From NCBI GenBank assembly GCA_004352715.1, contig SCFE01000098.1, positions 1,381,473 to 1,445,472 of the forward strand: a DNA stretch of 64,000 nucleotides. Direction: 5' to 3'. Origin of the DNA: Hofstenia miamia (taxonomy: Eukaryota > Xenacoelomorpha > Acoela). Both the position numbers and the translations under genes were made by a program. How positions within the stretch are numbered: the first letter of the stretch is position 1; each line of letters starts with the position of its first letter. Below the pieces are notes generated by a model. That model made no database searches, was not told where the DNA came from, and saw nothing but the letters and a program-made list of their open reading frames with translations. Positions 10,717-20,400 of the stretch are shown here, piece after piece.

Positions 10717-13700
10717 CACGTCTTGTGCTTTTATGTACTTCTAAACAAATGCTCTGCCTAAACATGTTTCTAGTTGATTCGAAATTTGAACGTTAGTCAT
10801 ATGGTAGTGAACAAGAAAGCGTAGGCATAATAACCCAACGAATACACACTATTAAACACATTTATTCACGTCTACCCGTTATAAAACAAAAGATAGACTC
10901 GCGACTCATGTCTCTTGCCAAACTCTTAAGAATTTAAGAATTTGATTCAAAACGGACGCTATTAATATTAAGAAAATTATGCAAAATCCAAATTTTGAAG
11001 TATCGCAACATACTAGACTTTTGATAAATTGAAATCCAGCAAAATTCGTAATTTACTGTGTGACATTAATGTCGAGTAGTTTAACTGACATCAATCAAAA
11101 TGGGCGTATCTATTTATTCACGCGCATCAGTGCTTTTAAACGCATTTTAAAAACAAGTTTCTTAAGAGGACATCATTGTCATAATGGGAAACCATTAACA
11201 TTTCAGTGATGCTGATGAGAAAAAGGTTTATCATAGGAATATGTTGAACTCTGTAATTTTAAAATTTATTATTTTTCAGTTTGATGCACAATACGCCCCA
11301 AACTGATGTTCGCAATCGCGGAATTTTAAAAAATTTATTGGGATTAAATCCTAATTTTTAGGAATTTAAAAGTTAAGAAAAAACTACTAAAATTGTGAAC
11401 ATCATTTTAACCAAATGAGTTAAACTCCAGTACTCTTTTACAAGAAACATAATTTTAAGCGCAGGATCAACAAAACTTATATTGAATAAATAGCATAGAA
11501 TTTAAATATTTTCTGTACGTAGCTATCAGGGTTGCTTTTCATCTGGATCTAAATCCAGCCGATCTATGGACATCCACTGGATATCGATCAGAGAAATTTA
11601 TTTTTTGGATATTGTAGATCAAAAATTATAAGCTAACAGTAGATTGATTCATTTTTATGAAAAATTGTTATGCAAAATAGCTTAAAATGAACAATGAATC
11701 TAAACTTGCAACTACTTCTTTGTGAAAATCTGACACAATTATACGTGTGGCTCAATCACATCCATTATGACAGTTAATTACATGCTTGGTATAATAATCA
11801 AAATGTTAGGCTTAAAGAACCACTGCATTGAGCGGTATGTGTAAATTTTTTGTCTCTTATTTAAATTGTTCAAACCAACCCCTGATCATATGGATCCTTT
11901 AAGGATCGATCCATGCAAGATTTTGTGGATTGGATTGGATATGTATCAGAAAATATTCGATCCATGACAACCCTGATTGCAAAGTTGGTTTTCTATAAAG
12001 CACGTGAATACATTATGAAAACTAAGATTTATAAATGTTTAAATATATAGCTAAAAGACAAGAAAGATGAACAACAAGCATACAAGCATTCCAAATTTTA
12101 AAGATTATTTTTACAATTTGTATAAATCAGCACTAAATTACTCTATTCAAAAGGGCAATGTCCATAAACAGTTGTAAATTTTCTATGTATATATATAAGT
12201 TCAAGTGACTGTTTGCATGGGAATGCTACCTATGCATTACTAAACTATCGAATCCCTAGGGAATGGTGATCATTAGGGGATCAAATGGTTCAATGACAAA
12301 TCCGGGTAATGCCCGGTACTAATACTAAAAAAATTTCTAGGTGTTGCAATTTAGGTAACAAATCTTCACCTAGAAATTAAGGTGTTTTACCTTAACTTTT
12401 AGGTAAATTCCGTTAGGTTTACTCCTTAAATAGATTTTGAACTCCACTCACTTAAATTATGAGAATATTGTGTTTTTAAAAAGAAGTTGTGAACATTTAG
12501 ATGATCTATATACATGTTATCTTATTTTTTTCACCTAAACACTTAAGTGAGGTGTTTCACCTAAAAATTTAGGTGATTAAGTAATTCCGTGAATTTAAGG
12601 TTTTACCTATACATTTTAGTTAGAAGATAGTATGTAACTAAAATTCATTCGTAGTAAGTATTTGTTTTTTAAGATAAAAAATATTAGATCAAATAATGCT
12701 TCTAACCAATTATGGATACAATAATAAAATAAAAATTTATTGTATTAAATATACAAATAATAACAAAAATTTTGTTAAATTTTCATCATTTAGAAAATAT
12801 TATCGCCCTTAGACTTGCTCAAAGTATTTAAAATATTTTCATTTTATGCAGAAAAATTATTTTTATTAAAATATTGTTTACAGTACTGATTAAGATTGTT
12901 GTTTCTCATGTATATCTCTATTCTCTAGCCAGTGTACTTTTGATTTCAGAAATGACTTAAATTTCAGAATCATAAAGTTCTTAATGCCCAAACCTAATCG
13001 ATAAAACTTTATTACATAGAGCTAGTTATGTTTGATTTCCTATCATATATATGTTCGATCACATCACAGACATTGTTATTACGCACAATACGGAGTAACA
13101 AAACGCAATTTTATCATTTATTTTAACATTACTGCTGTTCCCGCGTTATTTTTCTACATTTCAGTTACATTATGACAACATGCACACGTGAATTCGTTTC
13201 AGACAGTCAGCAAGGAATTTTAACGCATTGGATTACTGGAAAAATTCTCTATATAAACATTTCTATTGAAATTGTTTGGGGAAAATATTTGGGAAATTTT
13301 TTTTTGATGAAAGAGCAAGCCAAGAAAATATATTTTAGCAAATTTGCTATACAAATTTATGAGGAAGCATTACCTAAGCTCAGAAATTATCCAATTCATT
13401 TTAGTGTGCATCAGCTCAGAAATTATCCAATTCATTTTAGTGTGCATCAGGTGATTTCTATAAGTTGAAACAGGATATGCATATTGAAGACTGTGTTTTC
13501 AAGATTCTTGATACAATGTTTTTAACATGTTTTTTGCAATATTTTTCTAAACGATTTTTCAAATTTGTGTAGAATTAAGGCAGTGCGATAATCAAATGAC
13601 TAGTCAATCAATTCTCAATCTACTACAACTACGTCAAATATCAATAGTCTTGACTTGATAGCTAAAAACATTTTTTTCAAGGAAATTTTGAAAATAAACA

Positions 13701-16700
13701 GAAAGGAAACTTCTTGTCTTTATGGGGAAATACCAAACAACGAACGCCTCTTGACGTAGGGTTTAAGTTGAGGTTCTGGGTTGTCAACCTAACCCGTTGA
13801 TTCATTCGTGCTGCGGGTCACACTTAGACAAGTCGGTCCAAGTCACGGGTCTCTTTATGATCGTTAGGCTGGAAGACCACTAACAGTCAAACAATTCAAA
13901 TTTTGAAATTCTTAAACCCTAATTGATTGTAATTATTTTTGTAGTTATTGATTTTTTGTTTTTAAGATACATTTATGTTTTAAAATTTTGTTTTTTTAAA
14001 ACAATCTAATGGAAATTTTACAAATGGTTAATGTCAATTTTTCTGATACTTGTTTGTGTAATTCAATAACAAATGATTTTTTCAAAAAAAATGCATTATT
14101 CACATTAAACAGAAAATGAGAGCGTGTTGCTTAAAATTTATTGATTACAATATTCAATATTAAAGCGCAATTTATATATTAACATTAGAACGACCAACAC
14201 CAACATTGTCCCGACCTTAATCTTGCCGACTTGTGATTTTTGAAAATCATACCAGTATTAGGTTGTTATTATGCATAATTATAAGTTTTATAACTTAATA
14301 TGTATGTATTTATCATTATTTTCGATAACCTGGTGTCATTTTCTAAAATTTATGAAAGTTTTAAAAGAATTTGCAAGCCTAGTTTTGTTTTTTTGTACTA
14401 CATGTATGTTTATTGCATGATTCATAAACTCAATGGTCATAATTTCCACTATCACAAATCAAACTAACAACTTTGGAATGTTTCCCGCAGACACTCTGAT
14501 CACAAATTTGACAGTTCATTCTGGTCAAACTGCACAATCTTTACAATTTTCCAGAGGTTTTGCACAGAGAACAGCGTTGTTTCACTTGTTCTTCAGATCC
14601 ACGAGACTGATGATTGCGTTGAGTGTCATTGACCGCTCTGAAGAATTTTTCAATCTTTTTAGCCACAGAACGATGCAAAGCTTGGATATTTTAAAGACGA
14701 TTTATCATATGCTCTGATGTCAATTTAATTGTCAAAGCTTTGAGGAAGGCCCGTCTTCGTCCATGTTGAGATGTTGTCCAATTAGGACGACACAATCCAA
14801 AGAGAGTGAAACTGTTGAGTGCAAGAACATCCAGCCAGTTTTGGAAATGAACCACAATCCATCTTTTTGTCTGGAACCTAGTAGAATAGGTTTTGACTTT
14901 TGGTTGACGCAATTCACCCCAGCTTTGACAGAACTACCCAGTAAACATAGAACTGTTGTAACGTCGTCGTTTTTGTGGTGTATTGCCGTTTAATAGTCGT
15001 TGAATTGTTTGAGTGGCGTTTATAGTGCTTATTAGTGGCGGTGTATAATTCTCTCTAGCAAAAAATATTTAAAAATAGGAATAATTTTAGTATTATGACT
15101 ATTTGAAGATAAATTTTTTAAAAACTCCATCTTTATTGATAGTTTGTCCTTTTATTGTGAAAAAACGTTGTTTTGTAATGTCGTTTTAGTTCCGTTATTA
15201 TGTCGATCAGCGACGTTGTTACGACAGTTCTATGTTTACTGGGTATAATCCAAGTTGATCATAGGAATCTCTTTCTCACTCTCACTAACCTCTTTGGAGT
15301 GGTGCAGGGACGATATCATGTGGTCGATTTTCTTCTTCTTTGCTGCATATGCACAAATAGTAATCTTGTTTCTTGGACCTCCGAAGACAAATTCCGTTTG
15401 ATGCAACTCCATTTTGCTGTGCAGAACCTTCGGGATTTCACGCTTATTTCTCATAAGTCATTCTGTGAGGTAGTTGTAGTCGTCATGATGGAGAAAAATG
15501 GTAACCTGTAGTGTTTTGACCAGTACCAAGGTAGGGTGAGACCAGATTTATGACCAGATTGGGAACTGTAGTCCTTTCATTTCTTTGTTTCTTTATTAGT
15601 GGATCACCCTTCAAAAAGAATCAGCTTTTGACATCTGCACATCATTTGTAGAGTTTAAGGTCAACACTAGATGTTTGGTAGCCGTTTTGGGTAATTGTAT
15701 CCTAAATATGATATTTGTGTTTTTTTCTTTGTACATGAAATTTTACAAAACAAATTTATTTTTATTTTAAACATATTATATATTAGGATATTATTACCAG
15801 TGAATATACCCGCATGTACATGTACATTTCAAATCAGACTTGTCAACGAGCCGAGCTTGAGCNNNNNNNNNNNNNNNNNNNNNNNNNNNNNNNNNNNNNN
15901 NNNNNNNNNNNNNNNNNNNNNNNNNNNNNNNNNNNNNNNNNNNNNNNNNNNNNNNNNNNNNNNNNNNNNNNNNNNNNNNNNNNNNNNNNNNNNNNNNNNN
16001 NNNNNNNNNNNNNNNNNNNNNNNNNNNNNNNNNNNNNNNNNNNNNNNNNNNNNNNNNNNNNNNNNNNNNNNNNNNNNNNNNNNNNNNNNNNNNNNNTATA
16101 TAATTATGTTTTGCAAGGTGTAAACATAAAATTCATTTTTATGTTGATTGTATGGTATAACTACATTACATGAATTGTTCGGACGTTGGTTTCTCTATTT
16201 AGGTGATGGAAGATTTCTGGGGTGATTTTGGCGACTCAGAATCAAACTTTTTTTACATTTAATAAAGAAATCATTGCTGTTGAATCAATTTTAGAAGCTA
16301 TTTACAGAATAGTTAAGCTTTCTCAATGTCTCAATTTTTGCTACAATACCAAAGTAAAACATTTGGGAATTTTAATTGATAAACTGCTCTATGGACTGCA
16401 TTAGCATTATACAGATAGCATTCCCATTGAATGTCAAAATTTTGTACATAAACTCAAAANNNNNNNNNNNNNNNNNNNNNNNNNNNNNNNNNNNNNNNNN
16501 NNNNNNNATACCAAAGTAAAACATTTGGGAATTTTAATTGATAAACTGCTCTATGGACTGCATTAGCATTATACAGATAGCATTCCCATTGAATGTCAAA
16601 ATTTTGTACATAAACTCAAAATTAATGCAAAATGCTTTGTAGTATATATTTTGTTTTGATATTTAATTTACAAAACATTTTTGAACATCAATACAATTTA

Positions 16701-18529
16701 AGATTGTGTGTATATAGGATTAAATTTCAAAGAAATCAATTAATTTTTGGTATCTATACAAGCATTTAGAAAAAAATAGGTAAAATATTTTCGATATCTT
16801 CCCTAAATGCAAATACCTAAAAAATCACCTGGATTTTTAGGTGAAAAAGCATACCTAGATTTTAGGTAAATTACCTAGAACAGAGACACATAAAATTTAG
16901 GAAAAATACCTAGAACATTTTCATTATTCTCCCTAAATATTAGGGTGTCCCAATTTTAGGTATTTTACCTAAAATCTAAGTGGGCCTTTTTTTCTAAAAA
17001 TCTAGGTGTGATTTTAGGTGTTTTACTTAGAAAATTTTAAGAGTATAGGCATAAATATATTTAACCACTTCATTTCATTTGATTCCTAAATTTAGCATTT
17101 TTCTAATAATTAAATTTCTTTTAATTAACATTGGTATTTTGATACTATTTTAGAACAGCATAAACAGCCTTGAGATGAGGCAAAGAAATTTTTGAAATAA
17201 TAGTTCAACATCAAAATTCAAATATACCGGAATCAATAGTTATTAAGGAACATCTAATATAGAAATCAAACCTTAATGAACAATTAAATTTATAACGAAC
17301 TTTAAATAGATAACTTTGCAAAATATTACCGTATTTAATGTTAACCTCACATATATATATATATATATATATATANNNNNNNNNNNNNNNNNNNNNNNNN
17401 NNNNNNNNNNNNNNNNNNNNNNNNNNNNNNNNNNNNNNNNNNNNNNNNNNNNNNNNNNNNNNNNNNNNNNNNNNNNNNNNNNNNNNNNNNNNNNNNNNNN
17501 NNNNNNNNNNNNNNNNNNNNNNNNNNNNNNNNNNNNNNNNNNNNNNNNNNNNNNNNNNNNNNNNNNNNNNNNNNNNNNNNNNNNNNNNNNNNNNNNNNNN
17601 NNNNNNNNNNNNNNNNNNNNNNNNNNNNNNNNNNNNNNNNNNNNNNNNNNNNNNNNNNNNNNNNNNNNNNNNNNNNNNNNNNNNNNNNNNNNNNNNNNNN
17701 NNNNNNNNNNNNNNNNNNNNNNNNNNNNNNNNNNNNNNNNNNNNNNNNNNNNNNNNNNNNNNNNNNNNNNNNNNNNNNNNNNNNNNNNNNNNNNNNNNNN
17801 NNNNNNNNNNNNNNNNNNNNNNNNNNNNNNNNNNNNNNNNNNNNNNNNNNNNNNNNNNNNNNNNNNNNNNNNNNNNNNNNNNNNNNNNNNNNNNNNNNNN
17901 NNNNNNNNNNNNNNNNNNNNNNNNNNNNNNNNNNNNNNNNNNNNNNNNNNNNNNNNNNNNNNNNNNNNNNNNNNNNNNNNNNNNNNNNNNNNNNNNNNNN
18001 NNNNNNNNNNNNNNNNNNNNNNNNNNNNNNNNNNNNNNNNNNNNNNNNNNNNNNNNNNNNNNNNNNNNNNNNNNNNNNNNNNNNNNNNNNNNNNNNNNNN
18101 NNNNNNNNNNNNNNNNNNNNNNNNNNNNNNNNNNNNNNNNNNNNNNNNNNNNNNNNNNNNNNNNNNNNNNNNNNNNNNNNNNNNNNNNNNNNNNNNNNNN
18201 NNNNNNNNNNNNNNNNNNNNNNNNNNNNNNNNNNNNNNNNNNNNNNNNNNNNNNNNNNNNNNNNNNNNNNNNNNNNNNNNNNNNNNNNNNNNNNNNNNNN
18301 NNNNNNNNNNNNNNNNNNNNNNNNNNNNNNNNNNNNNNNNNNNNNNNNNNNNNNNNNNNNNNNNNNNNNNNNNNNTATATATATATATATATATTGTTTA
18401 TTGGAATTGTGTGTTTAGATTCGTGAAGTAAAAGGCATTGATGGATCATTAGCAAATGACTGTTTGTTGTATTGCTGTTGTACTTGCTGTACTGTAATTC
18501 AGACTTATAGGGAGATGGAACGAGTGTAG
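7224..18529 (+). CDS. PLAC8/cornifelin-family cysteine-rich protein, 3 exons, 100 aa
   Basis: Coding exons are 7224-7311, 10321-10424 and 18419-18529. All junctions are GT-AG and the total of 303 nt is in frame. Exon 1 encodes MAKWEYGLCGCFENIGVC, then PCYLIG across the first junction. Exon 2 encodes RTAETVGENC and ends at IRGR. Exon 3 encodes IREVKGIDGSLANDC, then the CCCTCC cluster and a QTYREME end. The WxxGLCxCF start, FxPC, GxxxxxxGExC and C-terminal CCxxCC-Q-E pattern are the PLAC8 signature, and about 100 aa is the usual length for a short member. Family members are small, often membrane-associated Cys-rich proteins linked to growth, metal handling or differentiation; the role here is not deducible. 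A splice acceptor (tttgcag) just before the ATG implies a 5'-UTR exon further upstream. Intron 1 is 3.0 kb and intron 2 is 8 kb and packed with repeats. Confidence 0.9.
7312..10320. other. PLAC8-gene intron 1
   Basis: AT-rich intron with no recognised gene. It contains a haplotype-type duplication around the N at 9162, TA-repeat tracts near 9020 and 9170-9200, and a short GC-rich patch at 8828-8850. Small open frames here look like chance. Confidence 0.6.
9019..9369. repeat. Duplicated segment around a single N
   Basis: The sequence from catgtgaattatgctattaa to the acttccattt end occurs at about 9040-9161 and again at about 9205-9367. The second copy has an extra 40-odd bases (starting acgcaagtcattttgggtc) and some substitutions. 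The two are separated by N at 9162 beside a TA microsatellite. This fits two alleles differing by an indel that were placed in tandem by the assembler. Confidence 0.75.
10630..10720. repeat. TA/TACA microsatellite
   Basis: Long TA dinucleotide run with interspersed tacaca and tacata units, just downstream of exon 2 of the PLAC8-family gene. The apparent open frame across it is a YIYIYI artefact. Confidence 0.9.
11527..11975. mobile_element. Possible hAT-like MITE with CAGGGTTG ends
   Basis: Begins cagggttgcttttcatc and ends gatccatgacaaccctg, giving 8-bp perfect terminal inverted repeats (CAGGGTTG). The interior is rich in ggatc/gatcc and ggatcgatcc strings. The flanking 8-mers (gtagctat and attgcaaa) do not match, so no target duplication supports it. 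Length is 449 bp and it is non-coding. Confidence 0.45.
12330..12620. repeat. Palindrome-rich repeat with ACCTAAA/TTTAGGT units
   Basis: Many copies of cacctaaa and its complement tttaggtg occur in both orientations, including an 18-bp palindrome at 12559-12576. The same motif set recurs at 16780-17050 in the same intron. It is probably a foldback-type MITE family, but clear outer ends could not be defined. Confidence 0.55.
13378..13449. repeat. Two-copy 36-bp tandem repeat
   Basis: The 36-bp unit starting ctcagaaattatccaattc is present twice back to back (13378-13413 and 13414-13449). The copies are identical, so the duplication is recent. It lies in a short open frame that I do not regard as a gene. 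Confidence 0.8.
14440..15690 (-). pseudogene. piggyBac-type transposase relic (C-terminal half)
   Basis: Reading down from 15690, a degenerate LVSPYLGTGQNTTGYHFSPS matches the region around the second catalytic block. A basic segment then has RNKREIPKVLHSKMEL and MINLDY. After a nested insertion it continues SSVKAGVNCVNQKSKTYSTR and TKRWIVVHFQNWLDVLALNS, and ends in a Cys-rich tail (RCSLCK, CSLTRMNCQIC, CGKHSK). The order DYxSxKxGV, TxRW, cysteine domain is the DDE_Tnp_1_7 pattern. The usual GVD third catalytic Asp reads GVN. Stops and frameshifts show it is dead. It sits in intron 2 of the PLAC8-family gene, in antisense orientation. Confidence 0.8.
14937..15243. mobile_element. TA-flanked MITE nested in the piggyBac relic
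   Basis: About 30-bp inverted terminal repeats start cccagtaaacatagaactgt on the left, and the right end is the complement ending gttctatgtttactggg. The element is flanked by TA at 14935-14936 and 15244-15245, the mariner/Tc1-type target duplication. Size is 307 bp and it is non-coding. Removing it and one TA restores the piggyBac reading DYSSVKAGV across the site, so the insertion point is exact and it is younger than the piggyBac. Confidence 0.85.
15863..16096. other. Assembly gap (234 N)
   Basis: Run of N bases in intron 2 of the PLAC8-family gene. The left flank ends in TCGAG-type repeat sequence and the right flank starts with tatata, so the gap is repeat-induced. Confidence 0.95.
16346..16621. 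repeat. 114-bp exact repeat around a 48-N gap
   Basis: 16346-16459 and 16508-16621 appear identical (114 bp each), beginning ataccaaagtaaaacatttg, with 48 N between them. This is a contig-overlap artefact: the gap should probably be closed by collapsing the two copies. Confidence 0.85.
16780..17050. repeat. Second palindrome-rich ACCTAAA/TTTAGGT cluster
   Basis: Dense ccta, acctaaaa and ttttaggt units in both orientations (for example cacctggatttttaggtg and ggtattttacctaaaatc). It shares its motif set with 12330-12620, about 4.4 kb upstream in the same intron. Confidence 0.55.
17376..18375. other. Scaffold gap (exactly 1000 N)
   Basis: A 1000-N run flanked on both sides by TA dinucleotide repeats. 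The round length suggests a gap of unknown size. Open frames running across it are artefacts. Confidence 0.95.
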
Positions 18530-19114
18530 AAATTTTTGAAATAATTTAGTTTACTATTGTATTTTCCTAAGAGTGTCTTAATTTATTTACCAGCCAGTAA
18601 ATCAGTGGATCAATATCTATTTAATAACATACACTGTTATTGTTACTAATTGAATATTAGGATATTCGATATGATAAGTTTAGCGAACAGTAACACTTAA
18701 ATATAAATAATTTTTTGACAATTTTCTTAACTTTTATATATCAAAATCGAGTTACATAATATGCTAAACACAATTTTTCTGTTGCGTTTTAGGTTGGGTC
18801 AAATTATTTAAGATATGTTGGAATTTATTAAAAAAATTAGTCATTTCGCACGTAAATACTTAAAATGATCTATTAAGCAAAAAGTAATTCTAGCGTTGAT
18901 CTCGCACATCAGGATTAAAGGAAAAAATGATGTCATTTTTTATAAAATTGGTGTATCACGAAATACTGATCGTGGTGTTAATATTTGTGTAATCCTCAAT
19001 TTGATTTCTCACTTAATTATTTCTTCCTTCCATCTTGTCTAGAAAAAATTTTTGTTCAAGAAAACTAAATTTCTCAGTTAAATTCAATCAGTACAATTGA
19101 ACTAGTTAGTGGTT
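18530..19114. other. Downstream of the PLAC8-family gene, no feature seen
   Basis: AT-rich sequence after the stop codon. No clear AATAAA signal is seen close by and there is no coding signal on either strand. Confidence 0.5.
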
Positions 19115-19117
19115 ATA

Positions 19118-20400
19118 GGATGAGATAAGATAAGATATTCTATATTTAGAAATGTTTTACAATTGAAAAATATATAAAAATGTCTAAATAACGTTACTAA
19201 ATGTACAAAATTGAAGAATGAAAACGTTGCACTATGTACAGGTTAAGTATATTATGCTCTAGTATTGAGTCATTTCAACTATGCCAATATCCTTAAGCTT
19301 CAAGTCTCTTAATTAGTTCTTAAAATACTACTGTACTACAATAAAAATGACTAATTAGAGAAGTTGTATAATTGCATTTTCTGGTAATTAATTTAATACG
19401 TCGCTTATAGTTCTTATGCCAATAGCAATTATAGTATGTTCTTTAAAAATATTTGAGTCAAAATTAACCGCTAAATTTCTAAGAAATATAAGTTTGGGAA
19501 ATGTTGGGATTTTTGCATCAGAAACTTTTTTTGGGTGAATTCTTAGAAAATTATGAGATTTAAATAATCAAAATTCCATTTTTTTGGAATTGATTCATAA
19601 ATTATGTTTTGGAAAGTAATTGCATAAGTATCTAAAAGTTAACATAAGTTGATTTTGAATAACATTACAGGTGTATGATCTTTCATTCCATTTATGTAAA
19701 TATTAAAATGTAGAAAAATGCTTTAATAGGAAACCAGTTGAAAAATTCATTGAATTTTGCTTGTTAGATGATTTGAGAATAATCTGAAACCGTTATTCCC
19801 ATGTCTATGTTTTTGAGCTATTCATGTAATATTTTATTATAGATCGAGTCAAAAGTTTTAGAAACATCCAAACAGGAAATTTGCGACACAGTTTTTTTAT
19901 CTAGGAAATTCTTCCAGTGTTCAGTAGCTTGAATAATTGCATCGGTAGGGAAAAACGTTTTCAAATCCAAATCGTGTATCAGACATCATGTTATATTTTT
20001 GCATGTGTTCGTAAATTTGATCAGAGAAATGTTGTTCAAATATCTTACTAATTGGGGAATTAATTGAAATTGATCTATAATTTGAGGTACCTTTTTTAAT
20101 GTCAGGAAAAATTTTATTTTTGATTATTTTAGTAAAAATAATATTTAGTGGCTTAGTAATAAATAAAGCAATTTCTTTCAAAACTCCAATAAGAAATTTT
20201 GCTGGTAATTTGATTTTTTAGATTTGAGTTTTGTTATTGCTTTGATCATTTCATAAGCACTAGTAAATCTGAAATTAAAAGTGGGAAGCACTTTTTTTCT
20301 GTGGTATAGCAAAATCAATGTGATCTCCTTCATAATACCTAATAATAGACCTAAGTAAAGATACAACATAAACACATGTAAAATGCTGTTTTGCATTATC
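19118..20400 (-). mobile_element. LINE reverse transcriptase fragment with microsatellite 3' tail
   Basis: Minus strand, from 20400 down: the linker before the RT (FTSAYEMIKAITKLKSKKSN), then NYRSISINSPISKIFEQHFS (19921-20181), then DVSKTFDSI near 19840 (the A-motif LSKAFD region). The rest of the RT is lost. The 3' end at 19121-19137 is a short GATAA/TTATC repeat, as in L2/CR1 elements that end in microsatellite tails. Its 5' end abuts a plus-strand LINE start at about 20400. Confidence 0.8.

Noticed and set aside
10518-10796. Open frame with long YIYIYI run
   Set aside because: Translation of a TA microsatellite; no domain or splice support.
13378-13449. CRISPR-like repeat
   Set aside because: Only two 36-bp copies with no spacers, in eukaryotic intron DNA.
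13730-13890. tRNA or tRNA-derived SINE in a GC-richer patch
   Set aside because: No A/B box pair or cloverleaf could be made; probably an unclassified repeat.
15695-18455. Very long open frames spanning the gaps (up to 414 codons)
   Set aside because: They are runs of N bordered by TA repeats; no real coding sequence supports them.
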